DNA of 64,000 bases from Brachypodium distachyon (GCF_000005505.3 NC_016133.3:9548001-9612000); one strand, 5' to 3'. Positions 41,360 through 52,272 are shown, numbered from the stretch's first letter. Program-made: numbers and translations. Notes: generated from the sequence alone by a model not told the origin.

Positions 41360-42428
41360 GCGAGCCATTCTTTTTTTCTTTTAGAGAAACAGGCTTTTCG
41401 CCCGGTTCCATTTCAGTGACACCATGTTCACAGGAGTAGCACGCTTACAGATTATTAGCACAGCCCTGGCAACCTAAACGGTGAACAGCCTGTGAAGAAC
41501 TAAAGACCAAAACAATCGAAAACATTCTTGTTCGTCGAATAGCATAGAGCAGAATCATGAAGAGACATCTAAACAGAGAAAGCGATAGCGCGTAACCCTG
41601 GCCTGCCAGACTGCCAGTGTGGTTCTCCTTTTCTTCAGAGACAGAGCCGCGGGACTTCTTTCGCCTTGGTTTCCATCAGCAGGAGGCAGCGGTCCGATAA
41701 GCTTAGACCTGCGCCAAATCACCTGCATGTCCATCCAAACATGGCCTGAAAATTACAGATCATTTCTCAACCTCCAGGTGTTCGACAACAATGCCGAGGT
41801 AATCATATTAGTAACAGAGTGTTTCTTATTACTCAGCCATGAAGTAGCAATAGCTTCAAAAGAAGACAGGCCAGTTTTTAACTAGAACAGATATATCATT
41901 CCACATAATTTGCATGATATGACAATCAAAGGACATGTGGTGGACTGATTCTACTTCAGAGCACAACAAACAAGATTTATCAGTTATATCCTGACGTTTG
42001 CTAAGGTTATCTCTAGTGAGTAACTTGTTGTTTGCTAACAGCCATAAGAACATGTGAACCCTAGGGCGCACAAAGATATTCCAAACAGAAGGAGAGTAGA
42101 CAGGAGTAACCCCTCTATTATTAATCGCAGCATATAAAGACTGTGTCTTATAAACCCCTGTACTGTGCATTTTCCAGATCATCTGGTCAGGCTCACTGGT
42201 AAAAACCACACTGGAAATGATTTGCCTCACATCCTCCCATTGGTTCATCAGTCTGGGGGAGAAATCTCTCCTAAAAGAGAGTCTAATTACAGATCCATCC
42301 CACACATCACACAACCTAGCAGTTTGTTCATTACAGAGAAAGTATATTTCCCAAAATTGGATAGCAAGGCTAGAATTCCCAAACCAGTGGTCTAATCGAC
42401 TGACCATTAGCGAGCCATTCTTTTTTTC
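41360..42428. repeat. 19-bp target site duplication flanking a LINE
   Basis: GCGAGCCATTCTTTTTTTC is present at 41360-41378 and, identical, at 42410-42428. The duplication brackets the non-LTR element exactly, marking the insertion site. Confidence 0.9.
41379..42409 (-). mobile_element. 5'-truncated LINE (non-LTR retrotransposon)
   Basis: On the minus strand the frame 42407-41856 contains FWEIYFLCNEQTARLCDVWD, IWKMHSTGVYKTQSLYAAIN, VWNIFVRPRVHMFLWLLANN, KLLTRDNLSKRQ and CLLCSEVESVHHMSFDC. This is the C-terminal zinc-binding region (zf-RVT) that follows reverse transcriptase in plant LINEs. The frame is open through its left edge, so only the 3' kilobase of the element was copied. The 3' end lies at 41379 and reads TGGAACCGGGCGAAAAGCCT then GTTTCTCTAAAA on the minus strand. 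A perfect 19-bp target duplication encloses it, and the intact frame suggests a fairly recent insertion. Confidence 0.92.
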
Positions 42429-43854
42429 CTTTTGGTACTGGTAATTTGTGTTGTACTGGTTTCATATTTGTGTCTAAGGTGAAAATTTCTGTACTTGGTC
42501 AGTAAAATTCTGGGAGAGAACAAATTTGTGATTTTTCAGCTGGTATCTCGGTTAAGTTCATACAATTTGTGCAATCCACGTGTCTTCCAGGAGCAACGTC
42601 GAGACCATCATCAGATAGTTCATACACTGTATGCTGCTGTTCATGATGTTCATCTAATTAAAGTGTCAGTTACTAACTATATCCATTTTGAAAAAGAGCT
42701 AGGTTTGCATCCTCTTAAGCTTAAGGGCAAAACAAAATGATGATCTGCATTGGGAATCACCACTTAGCATTTAGCAGTCTAAAAGGCATTTAACTTCAAA
42801 CTTCAAAGCGTGAAAGGCTGTTTTCCATCCAAGAAACATCAAACTGCAGATGATTATAACAAGTTGACCCTTTGGATATTACCTTTTTCTCCTTTAACTT
42901 TTCTTTATAGGCATATCTGTTCTTTTTTGAGCATGGACGATTTCCTTCAAGAAACATCAAACTGCAGATGATTATAACATTCTGTCTGAATTTAGCTCAG
43001 ACACTGCATGCTGTGGCGTTTTTTTTTACCATTTTGTCTCTTTCGATGACTGAAGTCACTGAACTATGTAGATGTTAAGCTCTGAAAACAGAAAGCAACT
43101 TAGACGGATATTGTAGCTGGTTCCTTCTCTAATTACTTAATAATAAAGAAAAGAAGAGATGTTCTGCATTAAAAAGTTTCTTCAAACAGCCTTAAAGAGT
43201 TTTTTTAGATATAAACAGCTTAAAGGAGTTGCATTATATTTAAAGCATGTAGCTTATCCCCTTCAAAAACACATAATACTTGATGGTCAGAACTAGTTGA
43301 CCTTGCATAGATTCCTTATTCCCTTTTACTTTTGTTTTCAAGCAAAGACAAAGCTGGTCTTTTCTCCTCAGCTTGTCCTTATATCCCCTTTCCTGTTCAC
43401 TTTTGCTCCTGCTCCCGTGCTTTCTCTTTAAGAATATTTCCGCTACCAAATTGAACACTTTTCCTTTGCATCTTTCTAATCCCTCTGTTCAGTGTTCTTG
43501 AAAGAAGATAAATATTGTGCAAATGAATCAAAAAGAGCTCCTCACTTTTCATTTCCTGCGCAACTTCCTTAGATTCTTCTCTCGTGCACTGCTGACCATT
43601 TCACTTGCGTTTTTTTTCTTTTTATCCCTTTGCAGCTCCCTTTCAAAGATCTTTTCTGCTCCCTTTCCTGGCTTGCTTATAAGCACACATATTGCACATC
43701 CATCTTTCATATCCATTGCTGTGCAAAGATCCACCTAGCTAGCTAACTGGTAGACCATGCAGAATTCTTCTCTCCTTTCACATTCGTTCATTATTCGATC
43801 ACCTCTGAATTGACATATATGTCCATGTTGGGCTTGACCATTGCAGGGTGCAGC
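42429..43854. other. Intergenic DNA upstream of the small basic protein gene
   Basis: Contains a pair of 31-bp direct repeats and T-rich DNA. A 61-74-residue open frame at 43.5-43.7 kb has no recognisable features. A TTGCAG acceptor-like site at 43841-43846, nine bases before the next ATG, suggests that part of this is a 5' UTR with an intron. Confidence 0.4.
42831..42979. repeat. Pair of perfect 31-bp direct repeats
   Basis: AAGAAACATCAAACTGCAGA followed by TGATTATAACA occurs at 42831-42861 and again at 42949-42979, offset 118 bp, with unrelated sequence between. Confidence 0.85.
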
Positions 43855-44133
43855 ATGGGTCTCCGGAGGAAGATCATGCCCAAGAGAACCACCCAGGTGG
43901 CCGACGCCGTGGCGAAACTACGGCCGCTGAAGATGAAACGACCTCTTGAGGGTGCGGATGAAGAAGCTTCGGGACAGCTGACGCCGCTGACGGCGAACAA
44001 CGCAGGAATATTCCTAGGTGCACCACCGCACTCCCCACCGGCGCCGCCCAAGAAGCCGAGGCTCGTGCTGGGGTGCAGCTTGGACGGCTTCAAGGTTCTA
44101 AGCGTGATGGACTTGCGTTGCTTCCTTCATTGA
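43855..44133 (+). CDS. Small basic protein, possibly SIAMESE-related
   Basis: A 92-residue product beginning MGLRRKIMPKRTTQVADAVA. It has a basic N-terminus, an acidic patch (EGADEEASG) and then LTPLTANNAGIFLGAPPHSP and APPKKPRLVLGC. The TP-(x)n-I-(x)n-PP-APxKPR arrangement recalls the short conserved motif of SIAMESE/SMR inhibitors of cyclin-dependent kinases, which halt mitosis during endoreduplication. The match is partial: the usual IP and CPPAPRKPR are altered. The end FKVLSVMDLRCFLH is not known to me. The ATG is the first after a splice-acceptor-like TTGCAG and the region is clearly richer in GC than its flanks. A real small gene is likely; the family is a guess. Confidence 0.45.
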   Translation: MGLRRKIMPKRTTQVADAVAKLRPLKMKRPLEGADEEASGQLTPLTANNAGIFLGAPPHSPPAPPKKPRLVLGCSLDGFKVLSVMDLRCFLH

Positions 44134-44480
44134 GCCTTGACAGCTTGTTCCTTTGTTTTTGTGTACTTCAGCCGTCAACTCAGAAGAAGGGTTTGTGCTT
44201 AGGCGGTTTTTCAGACATTTGCAGTTACTTTTAAGTTTTAACGTGGAGACGGATCCGAAATTCTAGGTATGGCATTGGCACAGATAGCGAAACCGGGCAA
44301 ATGGATATTATGGAAAGTTTTAAATAGCGTGCAAAGCTATTTAGCGGCAGTCCAAAAATTGGTGTTATTTACAGTTTGATACGGCTCCATTTGTGTCTTC
44401 TATAGCTTTTTGGCCAATATCTTGGATAAAGCATCGAAATAGAAATGATGCTTTCGGTGTAAAATAGTAACTTTTTTATA
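44134..44480. other. Probable 3' UTR and spacer
   Basis: AT-rich DNA between the small gene and the Pack-MULE. It ends in the 9-bp TTTTTTATA target sequence. No other feature seen. Confidence 0.4.
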
Positions 44481-45776
44481 GAGTAAATTTCACAAAATCA
44501 CACGTTTCGGGGCAAACTTTTTGCGCAGGCATCAGGTTTGCTAATTTGTCCAAAAAACACAGTTCTACAAAAGTAACGAGTCAAGACTGTTTGACAGTTT
44601 TTCTTACAGATGTGTCCACATGTAAGACGACACGTCCGACCCGTTAACCTGTTATGTCCGTCCATCTTCTTCTTACTCTCCGGCGAAGCTCCCCGCGTCC
44701 ATCCAGACCGCCTCCTGCGGCCCCTCCGCCCGAAGAGCGCTCAGTGGCGCTGTTACGACCTCCTGCACGAGCCCTTGGGCCACGGGCGCCCCCGAAGGCC
44801 CCGTTCTCCCATCGTCTTCCCGAGCTCCGGCAAAGCGCCGCCGAGCTTGAATCGTGCCTCGTCCATCCTCCCTCGACTCGCTACCGACTGCCGACTCCGG
44901 CCGGAGGACGAAGTCCATCCGCTGCACGTCGTCGAGGCTGTGCGCCTCGTCGCGGTTCACCTTGGGGCGGTAGAAGAACACCTCGCCCTTCTCCTGGATC
45001 TCCACTGCCGGCTCCGGCCTCGTCTTCGCCTCCGTGCCTTGCCCCATGGCCGCCTAGCTGCTTAGTTAACTTTCCTTGTGCTGCTTCTTCCTCGTACCCG
45101 TAGTCTTCGGCCAGATGTAGCTCGGCCCCCGTCGCTTGTCCGCGAGGCAGCCACCACACGAGCCCGCGGAAAGGCCGCCATTGCGCACGCCAATGCGTGC
45201 CGTAGCTGCGCTGCCTCTGCCGCAGCTGGCCCCGCCTGCTGTAGCCCCGGACTTGCCCGCGAGCCGCAGCCGCCGCTCCGCAGGCCCGCCTGCCCGTGAG
45301 CCCCCATCGCTTGCCCGAGCGTCGCTGCCACTTGGCCAAGTCGAAGCAACCGCCTGGGACGGGGCTCGCTTGTGGAAACTTCCCTCTGGAGCTCGCCATC
45401 AATGGCTTCGGCAAGGCGGCAACAATTTCGGCGACCGCCCTTTGGACCTTGACCTCGCCATCGGCAAGCTCGAGTGCCCCATCACGCCGGAGCTCGGGAA
45501 GCTCCCCTCGCGCCCCTCCTGTACCTTTGCTTAGTGGTGAGATTCCTGCGGACGTGGTGAAGCCGAGGCAGCTAACGGGTCGCGCCGGGTTAGTCCGAGA
45601 CATCTCGCCTTACATGTGGGGCCCACTGTAAGAAGAACCGTCAAACGTCCTTAATTCGTTATTTTGGGCTCATTGGTACAGGCTGACTGTAAAACAATGG
45701 TTTTCGGATAAATTAGCGAAAGAGGGGGCTCCGTGAGAAGGATGCTCCAAAAACCGTGGTTTTGTGAAATTTACTC
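44481..45776. mobile_element. Pack-MULE (Mutator-like element with captured DNA)
   Basis: A 1296-bp element with long terminal inverted repeats. The left end starts GAGTAAATTTCACAAAATCA and the reverse-complemented right end GAGTAAATTTCACAAAACCA. Similarity continues, with gaps, for about 150-170 bases on each side (both contain GCTAATTT-TCC and TTCTTACAG...CACATGTAAG). A perfect 9-bp target duplication, TTTTTTATA, flanks it at 44472-44480 and 45777-45785, the size expected for Mutator. The interior is very GC-rich, has no transposase and includes a host gene fragment. This is the architecture of a grass Pack-MULE. Confidence 0.88.
44884..45047 (-). pseudogene. Captured host gene fragment inside the Pack-MULE
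   Basis: On the minus strand a frame starts MGQGTEAKTRPEPAVEIQEK and continues GEVFFYRPKVNRDEAHSLDD and VQRMDFVLRPES. This resembles the N-terminus of a conserved plant protein of unknown function (EKGEIFFFYRPKV-K-EAHS-DDVQRLYIVLRPE) as I recall it. The similarity stops after about 55 residues. Preceding bases look like its leader. It is a gene piece picked up by the element, not a functional locus. Confidence 0.5.
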
Positions 45777-45842
45777 TTTTTTATATTGTAAGTTTGAAGA
45801 TAGCCTACCACGTTTGTTTACCGATGGTGGTATATAAAAATA

Positions 45843-45928
45843 CGCTCTCCAATCCATAACAAGTGTCTCAGACTTAGTACCACTTTGCACTAAAGTTTTT
45901 TGAGACACTTATTATGGATGGCAGGGAG
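45843..45928. mobile_element. Stowaway MITE (Thalos-like)
   Basis: The left arm CGCTCTCCAATCCATAACAA then GTGTCTCAGACTTAGTACCA, and the right arm TTTTTTGAGACACTTATTAT then GGATGGCAGGGAG, form an imperfect hairpin with TA at both borders. Its sequence is close to the copy in LYSA intron 3 but more decayed. Confidence 0.85.
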
Positions 45929-47873
45929 TAGTAATTTGATACCGTTGGAGTTATTTGTTGTACTAATTTGAAAAAGGGTGTGTTGTGTGCCCCAAAGTAA
46001 ATGATCAAGTCTTCCATACCCTCGGTGTTCCTTCGGTCCGTGACTCATGGGTTTTTGTTTGTGTGAGCTGGTTTTCGGACAGGCCTTTGGTTGTGCATCT
46101 AGTATTTGGGCCTTTGGATATAGAGAAGTCTGGTACTGAAACCAAAAACTTTGAGAAAAAGCCTAGAGTTGCACACATTATATACCATTTTTTAACTTGC
46201 AACAAAAATATGTAACTTCTAGAAAGCTTGTTTGAACACTTCTATATAAATATGTTAAAAACAAAACCCAATAATTGTATTTTAATCTGATTGCACATTT
46301 GCTCAAATCAAGTTGCACAAAAATAATAAGTGATATAGCTTGACCGTTTTGAAAGTGCGAGCCTAAGTTGCAATTCTAAAAACATCATGTTGCGAAAGTT
46401 ACAAAATTTAGCACACAACTTGACAAGTTCACCCCAAAACTAAGAACCAAAAAACTTCGGTATGCAAATAATGAAAAGTCGGTAAAAAATGTGCTTGTAA
46501 TTATAAAATATCAAGTTGCATAATTAATAAACTAAGGTTGCAACTGCAAAAAAGAAGCACAAAAGTTACACTTGTGATTATTGAAAAGTAAGCACAAATT
46601 TACGCTTATAGTTACTAAACTAAACTAGGGCCGCAGTGTGGAGAAAGTTAGCATGCAAAATTACACTTGACCCTGATTAGGATCAAGTGAAAAATGAACA
46701 AAATTTGTAATTTTAAAAATTAACACAAAAGTACACTTATAATTACTAAAGCTAGGTTGCAGTTCTAAGAATTTAGCACGCAAAATTACTCTTGACTGCT
46801 AATTAGAGATAAAAAAAGGCAACAAGATTACACTTGTAATTATTGAAGAATAAATCGCAGAAACTACACTTATAATTATTAAACTAGGTTACAATTGTAA
46901 ACAATTATTAGCAAATTACACTTCTATTATTATGAAAAACACAAAGTTATAACTGCAAAAAAAAAGATACTTGTAATATTCCTGACTACAATCTAGAGAT
47001 TAATGAAAAGATTAGGAAAAATTACACTTGTACTTATTGGGAAAAAACAAATATCACCTGGCTGCATGGACGGATTGGGCTTGCGTTGAAAGGAAAAGAG
47101 CCTACACGATGCTTCAGATAGAGAGACGAGGCACAAGAAAGAAACGGTCGATCGAGATCGCCAGTTCTTTTCCTGGGATATGGCCAAGTGACCTACGAGC
47201 TAGGTCCTGTCCTAGGCTCCTAGCTAGAAGGCCCGTTTTGAACTTTAAATTACAACCACGTTCTCTTTTTATTGAGAAAAGCCTTGCAAGTTTCTTGGGC
47301 TGAAACTTTGGACAATCGGGCTTTAGTTGAGGCAGCCGAGTTACACATCGGCTTAGAAATAAGAATTTCTCAAACAAGAAATAAGGAATAAGAAATAAGA
47401 AATTTCTAGGTGACCGTTCCCTAACAACTCTGTTTGAAAAATATCGTAGTCGTATAAGGGAATTCACAATAGTAGAGTCGGTATTGACTCTCCACGTCAC
47501 CAAAAGTTAAAAGTAAAATAACACATATAATAAGTTGTGTCTTTAAACTGACTTTAACTCAATAATTCAACTTTAATTAAGATCAGTAGAGATATCCTAG
47601 CTATTAACGTGACGTGTGTTATCTCTCCTGATTATACGTCTGGTCCAGTGGGATTTGTTTGCCCTCTGCCCATCTTACCTTTTAATCGGAAAAATACTAG
47701 TCATCCTTTATGCTAGTATAAGTGGATCTAGGGCTTTAAATCAACTTCAGTGGCTGGCAGATATCTGCTGGTCCTTAGCGTAAAAAGCTCTTTAACAAAG
47801 GGTATACATATCTATGTTAATAACCCATAAAAAAGGAAACACATTATTAACTTCAGAAAATTGCAAATCAATA
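45929..47873. other. Intergenic repeat-like DNA
   Basis: No supported gene. It includes the degenerate AT-rich repeat block listed separately, and a GAAATAAGAAATAAG simple-repeat run near 47.37-47.40 kb. Confidence 0.4.
46300..47040. repeat. Degenerate AT-rich reiterated block
   Basis: Variants of the word (A)AATTACACTTGTAATTATT and of CTAGGTTGCAATTGTAAA recur roughly every 60-80 bases (for example at about 46.57, 46.66, 46.73, 46.82, 46.87, 46.92 and 47.02 kb). This suggests an old tandem expansion. There is no coding potential. Confidence 0.6.
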
Positions 47874-48114
47874 CACTCTTTTGTTTCATAATATAAGATG
47901 TCTTACGTTTCTTTTGAACAAGGTTTTGACAAAATATTGCTCCATTAACATGTGACTCACTGTTATGAATTATAACCACAAGTATGCGGATTTTATAGAA
48001 ATAGTAATGATATCGATTGTATATCACATAAATTAAATATATTAATGCGCTAACTATCGGTCAAAGTCTTGGTAAGAAAAATAAAATTTCTCTCATATTT
48101 TAGAATGAAGAGAG
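47874..48114. mobile_element. Longer Stowaway-like MITE
   Basis: A 241-bp AT-rich element with ends CACTCTTTTGTTTCATAATA and, reverse-complemented on the right, CTCTCTTCATTCTAAAATAT. TA lies on both sides. The ends match only imperfectly, so the element is old. Confidence 0.55.
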
Positions 48115-48514
48115 TATAGGACAACTACGGCGTCAGAGGTACGGCGTGCATGACTCCGACACGTGGCAGATTACATGGCTTGGAACAAGTACAGGGGAGC
48201 AGGGATATTGCACGCTCGCTAGCAAGTTTAACCGATCAGTATATGGTCCAGATATGGCAAAAATCAAGAGGAGAAAACATACTCGCATATAAGTATGTTT
48301 GAAATACAATATATGAGAAGGTCAAGCAAAGCACCTTGAACTCATTTTGACTAAGAAGAAGCAGCCTCTATGTCACATCTATATTAAGTTACCATTTACC
48401 AATTATATTTGCAGATCATCTGCATATTAGCACAAGCCTAGGAATCTCTCAGTTGTATCTATACATGAACTCCACATAGATGCATATAGATTGGATGATG
48501 AGGCAGACTGTTAA

Positions 48515-49103
48515 TTAGTTGGGTATGAGTTTGAAGTGGGGCTTCTCCATAGATGGGGAAGGGTCGTAGCTGCCGTAGTCACTCGTCGCGACTGCTTTGA
48601 GCATGCGGGCATGCACTGCTTCGTCCTGTCCAGCTTCTGTCCCCTGAAAATGGATCCACGAAATGTAAGCCCAAAGCAGACCGGCCTGAGATGGAGATGC
48701 CACTTGATATACAAACATATATATGCTGAATTGCTTGCTTACCTCTGCTTGCTGACCTAGAGATTCTTGATCAGTCAAGAGGCTCCGCTGTCTCCCTGGA
48801 AAACACAGAGAGTGCGTCATCTAATTTCCATGACCCATGAGATGCATCACCTAAGACTAAGAGGCAGTGCAACAACATCTAGCTATCTAACACCTTCAAT
48901 CATGACCCAAAAAAACATGCAAGAGCAGTAAACATCGGTGGTGGTTCCATTAGGCAAAGGCTTGAAACAAAGGGGAAATAGCTCAACAGTTTTGTTAGAA
49001 CAAAGAACCATACTGTGGCATGAGACAAACCTGCCAACGAAGTCGAAAGCAACAAGGTGAAGACGAGAGCGAAGAGAGCGGTAGATCTCCGTTGCATCCT
49101 CAT
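48515..49103 (-). CDS. CIF (Casparian strip integrity factor) peptide precursor
   Basis: Three small exons on the minus strand, 49103-49031, 48795-48743 and 48643-48515, with GT-AG borders in matching phase, encode an 84-residue precursor. Residues 1-25 (MRMQRRSTALFALVFTLLLS...) form a signal peptide. A variable acidic middle follows (about 26-63). The last 21 residues (64-84) start DYG and end FKLIPN, with PSP at peptide positions 7-9, Glu at 12 and Pro at 14. This is the layout of Arabidopsis CIF1/CIF2, sulfated on the Tyr of the N-terminal DY by TPST and sensed by the GSO1/SGN3 receptor kinase to seal the root endodermal Casparian strip. Unlike CIF1 and CIF2, His replaces Pro at position 15, and there is a second Tyr at position 5. 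In-frame Met codons upstream (49127) and 6 bases downstream are alternative starts. A TATA box lies about 145 bases upstream. Neighbouring genes are unrelated. Confidence 0.88.
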
Positions 49104-49247
49104 TTCTGGGCTACTCACGCAATGCATACGCTTCCTCTCTCTCCCTCAGTAACACATGGAAGGCATGAAACAACGTTAGAGGACGACTGGAGGGTGGTGA
49201 AGAAGCAGAGGCCTTTTCTGTACCTTTTCTTAAGCAGAGAGAGCGGA

Positions 49248-49255
49248 ATATATAA
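49248..49255 (-). promoter_or_regulatory. Probable TATA box of the CIF gene
   Basis: The minus strand reads CTGTTATATATTCC about 145 bases upstream of the CIF start codon. With a transcription start about 30 bases downstream, the leader would be about 110 bases. Inferred from sequence and position only. Confidence 0.4.
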
Positions 49256-52200
49256 CAGGGCAGGTGGGCAATCCTTTACATGCGACAAACGCGTATCCCA
49301 CTTCCTCTAGACAAATTCCAAAGGAAGGAATTGTTGATTGTTTTTGTTTTTCCTCCTGGGGCAAAAGTGGAGAGCAGGCAGTTTTCTGTGTGGAATTTTC
49401 CTGATGTGGGTCACCATGTATAGCTTCTGGCCTCTTTCTTCTTTTCAGCTTTAATTACTACATATGCTCCTAAATTTAGCTCTAAGTGAACAAGTTTATA
49501 GATTTGTTCTAAGTGAACAAGTTTATAGAAAAATCTACTAACATCTAAAACTTTAAACTTGGCCAAACTTATTTTGTTTTTGACTTGAGACAAATTAAGA
49601 GCATCTTATATTTAGCAACAGAGTTACTAGTACGTATTAAGAGGCAGTAAGTAGCTGACAAGTGCAACATGACAAATGGCTTCTTTCAGTTGTTTTTCAT
49701 GCTGCTTTTACCTGACCACTGGCCACATGGGCTTTAGGGAAATGAGTAGTATATCTCATTAATAGGTCTTTGTCTCTGGTCAGTGCCAGTTGTTGTTGGT
49801 ATGCATAATTAAAAGTTGGTCATATTTGCAGGATGGATTTCCCGTTCAGATATCGATTTCAGCAACCCGTAGGTTGCTTTTTGAGGTAACTTTTGTTTTT
49901 AAGGGGGATACCGGCCGGCCATGTGCTGAATGGAAGGAGCACCGAGTTTCAGATCCAACGGCCTCACCTCACCTTTCACAATCCACCACTTCTGACACAC
50001 CCGTATCTGTTCTACGTCGGACCCAGGCAAGCAATTCATCGGTGCCGTTGTGTATGGGTGGGGCATGAGGTTCGGGGATTTTCTAGGCCTGTGTGAAAAT
50101 GTTTTTTTTCTTTCAAACGATATCCGGGGGTTTCTTTCCCCCGCAAGCCTAGTTTTTTTTAACTCGTACTGCTACTAAAGACAGACTGATCCTTGGCCAA
50201 GCGTTTTGTCGCGACCGGTAAGCCGAGAATCATACGATACGAGATCAGAAGCACTCACACGATGGAATGTTAAAAATGGAAAGTGGGATGAAATGGAGCA
50301 AGAACAGTATGGTAGTGCATTCCAATTGTTCAGGGACATTATATGTGGATCACAATCACATTGGGCTAGACATTAGACAGTGCTCACGCATGTCCTCTCC
50401 TTGTCACCACCCTTTCAGGTTAGTTAGCATATTCCATCACCATGCCATGGGAAAAAACACTGCACACACACAAAGATAGGAAAAGAGGGTGTTTTCATGG
50501 CAACGGCATCAAAGCGGAAACCCGTCGACAGCGCGGCGATGATTCAGAAGGAGAGTTGAGTGTTTGAGGACGAGGAGATCCATAGTGCTCCTGATGATGT
50601 CCAGATAGAAAGAAAGTGCATGGACAACCAGGCAAGCGCACTGTCATCAGGAGAAAGCTGGTAGTGGAGCGTAAAGGGAGGGCTCCCTCCACTACGGGCA
50701 TACAAAGTATGTGATTAGATTAGATGCCGTCTTTTATGCTGGTGGGACTCTAATTAGACAAATTAGATGCCGCCCTTCTGCGCATGGTGGTTGGCACTTC
50801 GATGGCAAAGCAGCCGCCGGGGCAGTGCTTTCGATTTGCTTTGCTTTGCTCTCCCTTCATCTGGGGCTGCACAGCATGCATGATGGGATCAAAGCTGCTA
50901 CTGCTTTCGTTCCGGCCTCTCTTTTTCGTTGTACATAGTCTTGTGCATGTGAAGATCAAGCATATAACACAAAGTAGATCTTGTGCATATGCCAGAGAGT
51001 TGCGAATGATAAAAGTTACTAATTTTGTACTAAATCCCCGACACTTACTATGATCGGAGGGTTTTGTCGAGCAAGTTGAACTGAAAATAAGGCCAGACAT
51101 AGTTCAGATGCTTGTCATTTCTCTATTTACTCTTAGTTAATCTACTGTGCAAGAGAAAATCTGTGCTTACAAAAAACACCTCTACTTTTCGGAAGAGGTT
51201 TTTTACGGTACATTTTACTAGTGCTAGGGAGGAGTAGTATTAGGCGGTTGATTTTGGAAAGTTATTACAGACTATTATCATGAAACATCTCTTTCCTTTT
51301 ATACAGCGAATCTCCGCTTGTAGCTTGGCCCTGTCTCGTCAGTATAACTCGCCGGCACAGCATGCATCGTCGGCCCAGCCCCTGCATGCTACCCGTCTGG
51401 CCCTGTAGTGTTATTCGGTTGAATTTTGGTTTATTTCAAACTTCTATATGAATTTTGGTTTAAAAAATAACATTTTCAATAAAGAAAAAAACGGATACAC
51501 ATTTTTCCGTGCGATAATTACCGTGCAGTGACAAATCAAATTAGTAAAAGAGTAATTTAGATGTAGGAGTCGACGACTCGTTTTTCATCAAATATGTAAA
51601 AATATATTTTATGGTCACACTTATGGTCATGTCTTATAATGGAGGGGTGGAATCTTGCGCGGCTTCCATAGCACGCCAATGGAACACCCCAAGCTGATCA
51701 CCATCCGCATAGAGAGTACACCCAGAATTAGTATACAGTTAGCTGAATGTGCATCTTGTTTTCCTTGTTTTAAGGTGATGCACTCAAGGCGCTACCAACC
51801 GTCATCGCGTCATGGGTAACACAACCCTACCAGAGTTGCCAAAGAAGCTTTGGGTTTGCTGTGGCACAGACAAGATATCCAAGGAGCTGGTATTGATCCA
51901 AGATACCAAGGGCTATATATAGAGATGGTCGAGAGATTGAGAGTCAATGTTTTTTACACAGTATAAGAATAAGTAGCCCCTTTTCAATTTACAGAAATAT
52001 CAGAAAAAATTCTCTAGTCAATATAGTAGTACCGCCGTTCCTAAATCTATACCTATTTAAAAAATACGGACCGTTCCCTTTACCGTCGTCTGTCAAACTT
52101 TCCATAAAATTTGTGGGCCCCATGATTGCACCGAATCTATCCATATCTATATACCAATGTAAAAAATACGGATCATTCCAACTTCTTTTCTCCCTTTTTT

Positions 52201-52272
52201 TCGTCAAGCTCCCGAGACCCACCATGTCCGTCCGCATGCAAACCACTCCTTCGTCCGCTCCAGACGCCGAGC
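49256..52272. other. Intergenic DNA with no supported gene
   Basis: Includes a 27-bp tandem duplication at 49481-49530 (TCTAAGTGAACAAGTTTATA twice) inside what looks like decayed MITE sequence, and a single Stowaway-like end (GATCGGAGGG) at about 51.05 kb with no partner. GC-rich stretches near 50.8 kb show no recognisable protein. Confidence 0.4.

Noticed and set aside
44881..45603. 240-codon minus frame within the Pack-MULE
   Set aside because: A GC-rich chance frame running in a different phase from the recognisable captured fragment on the same strand.
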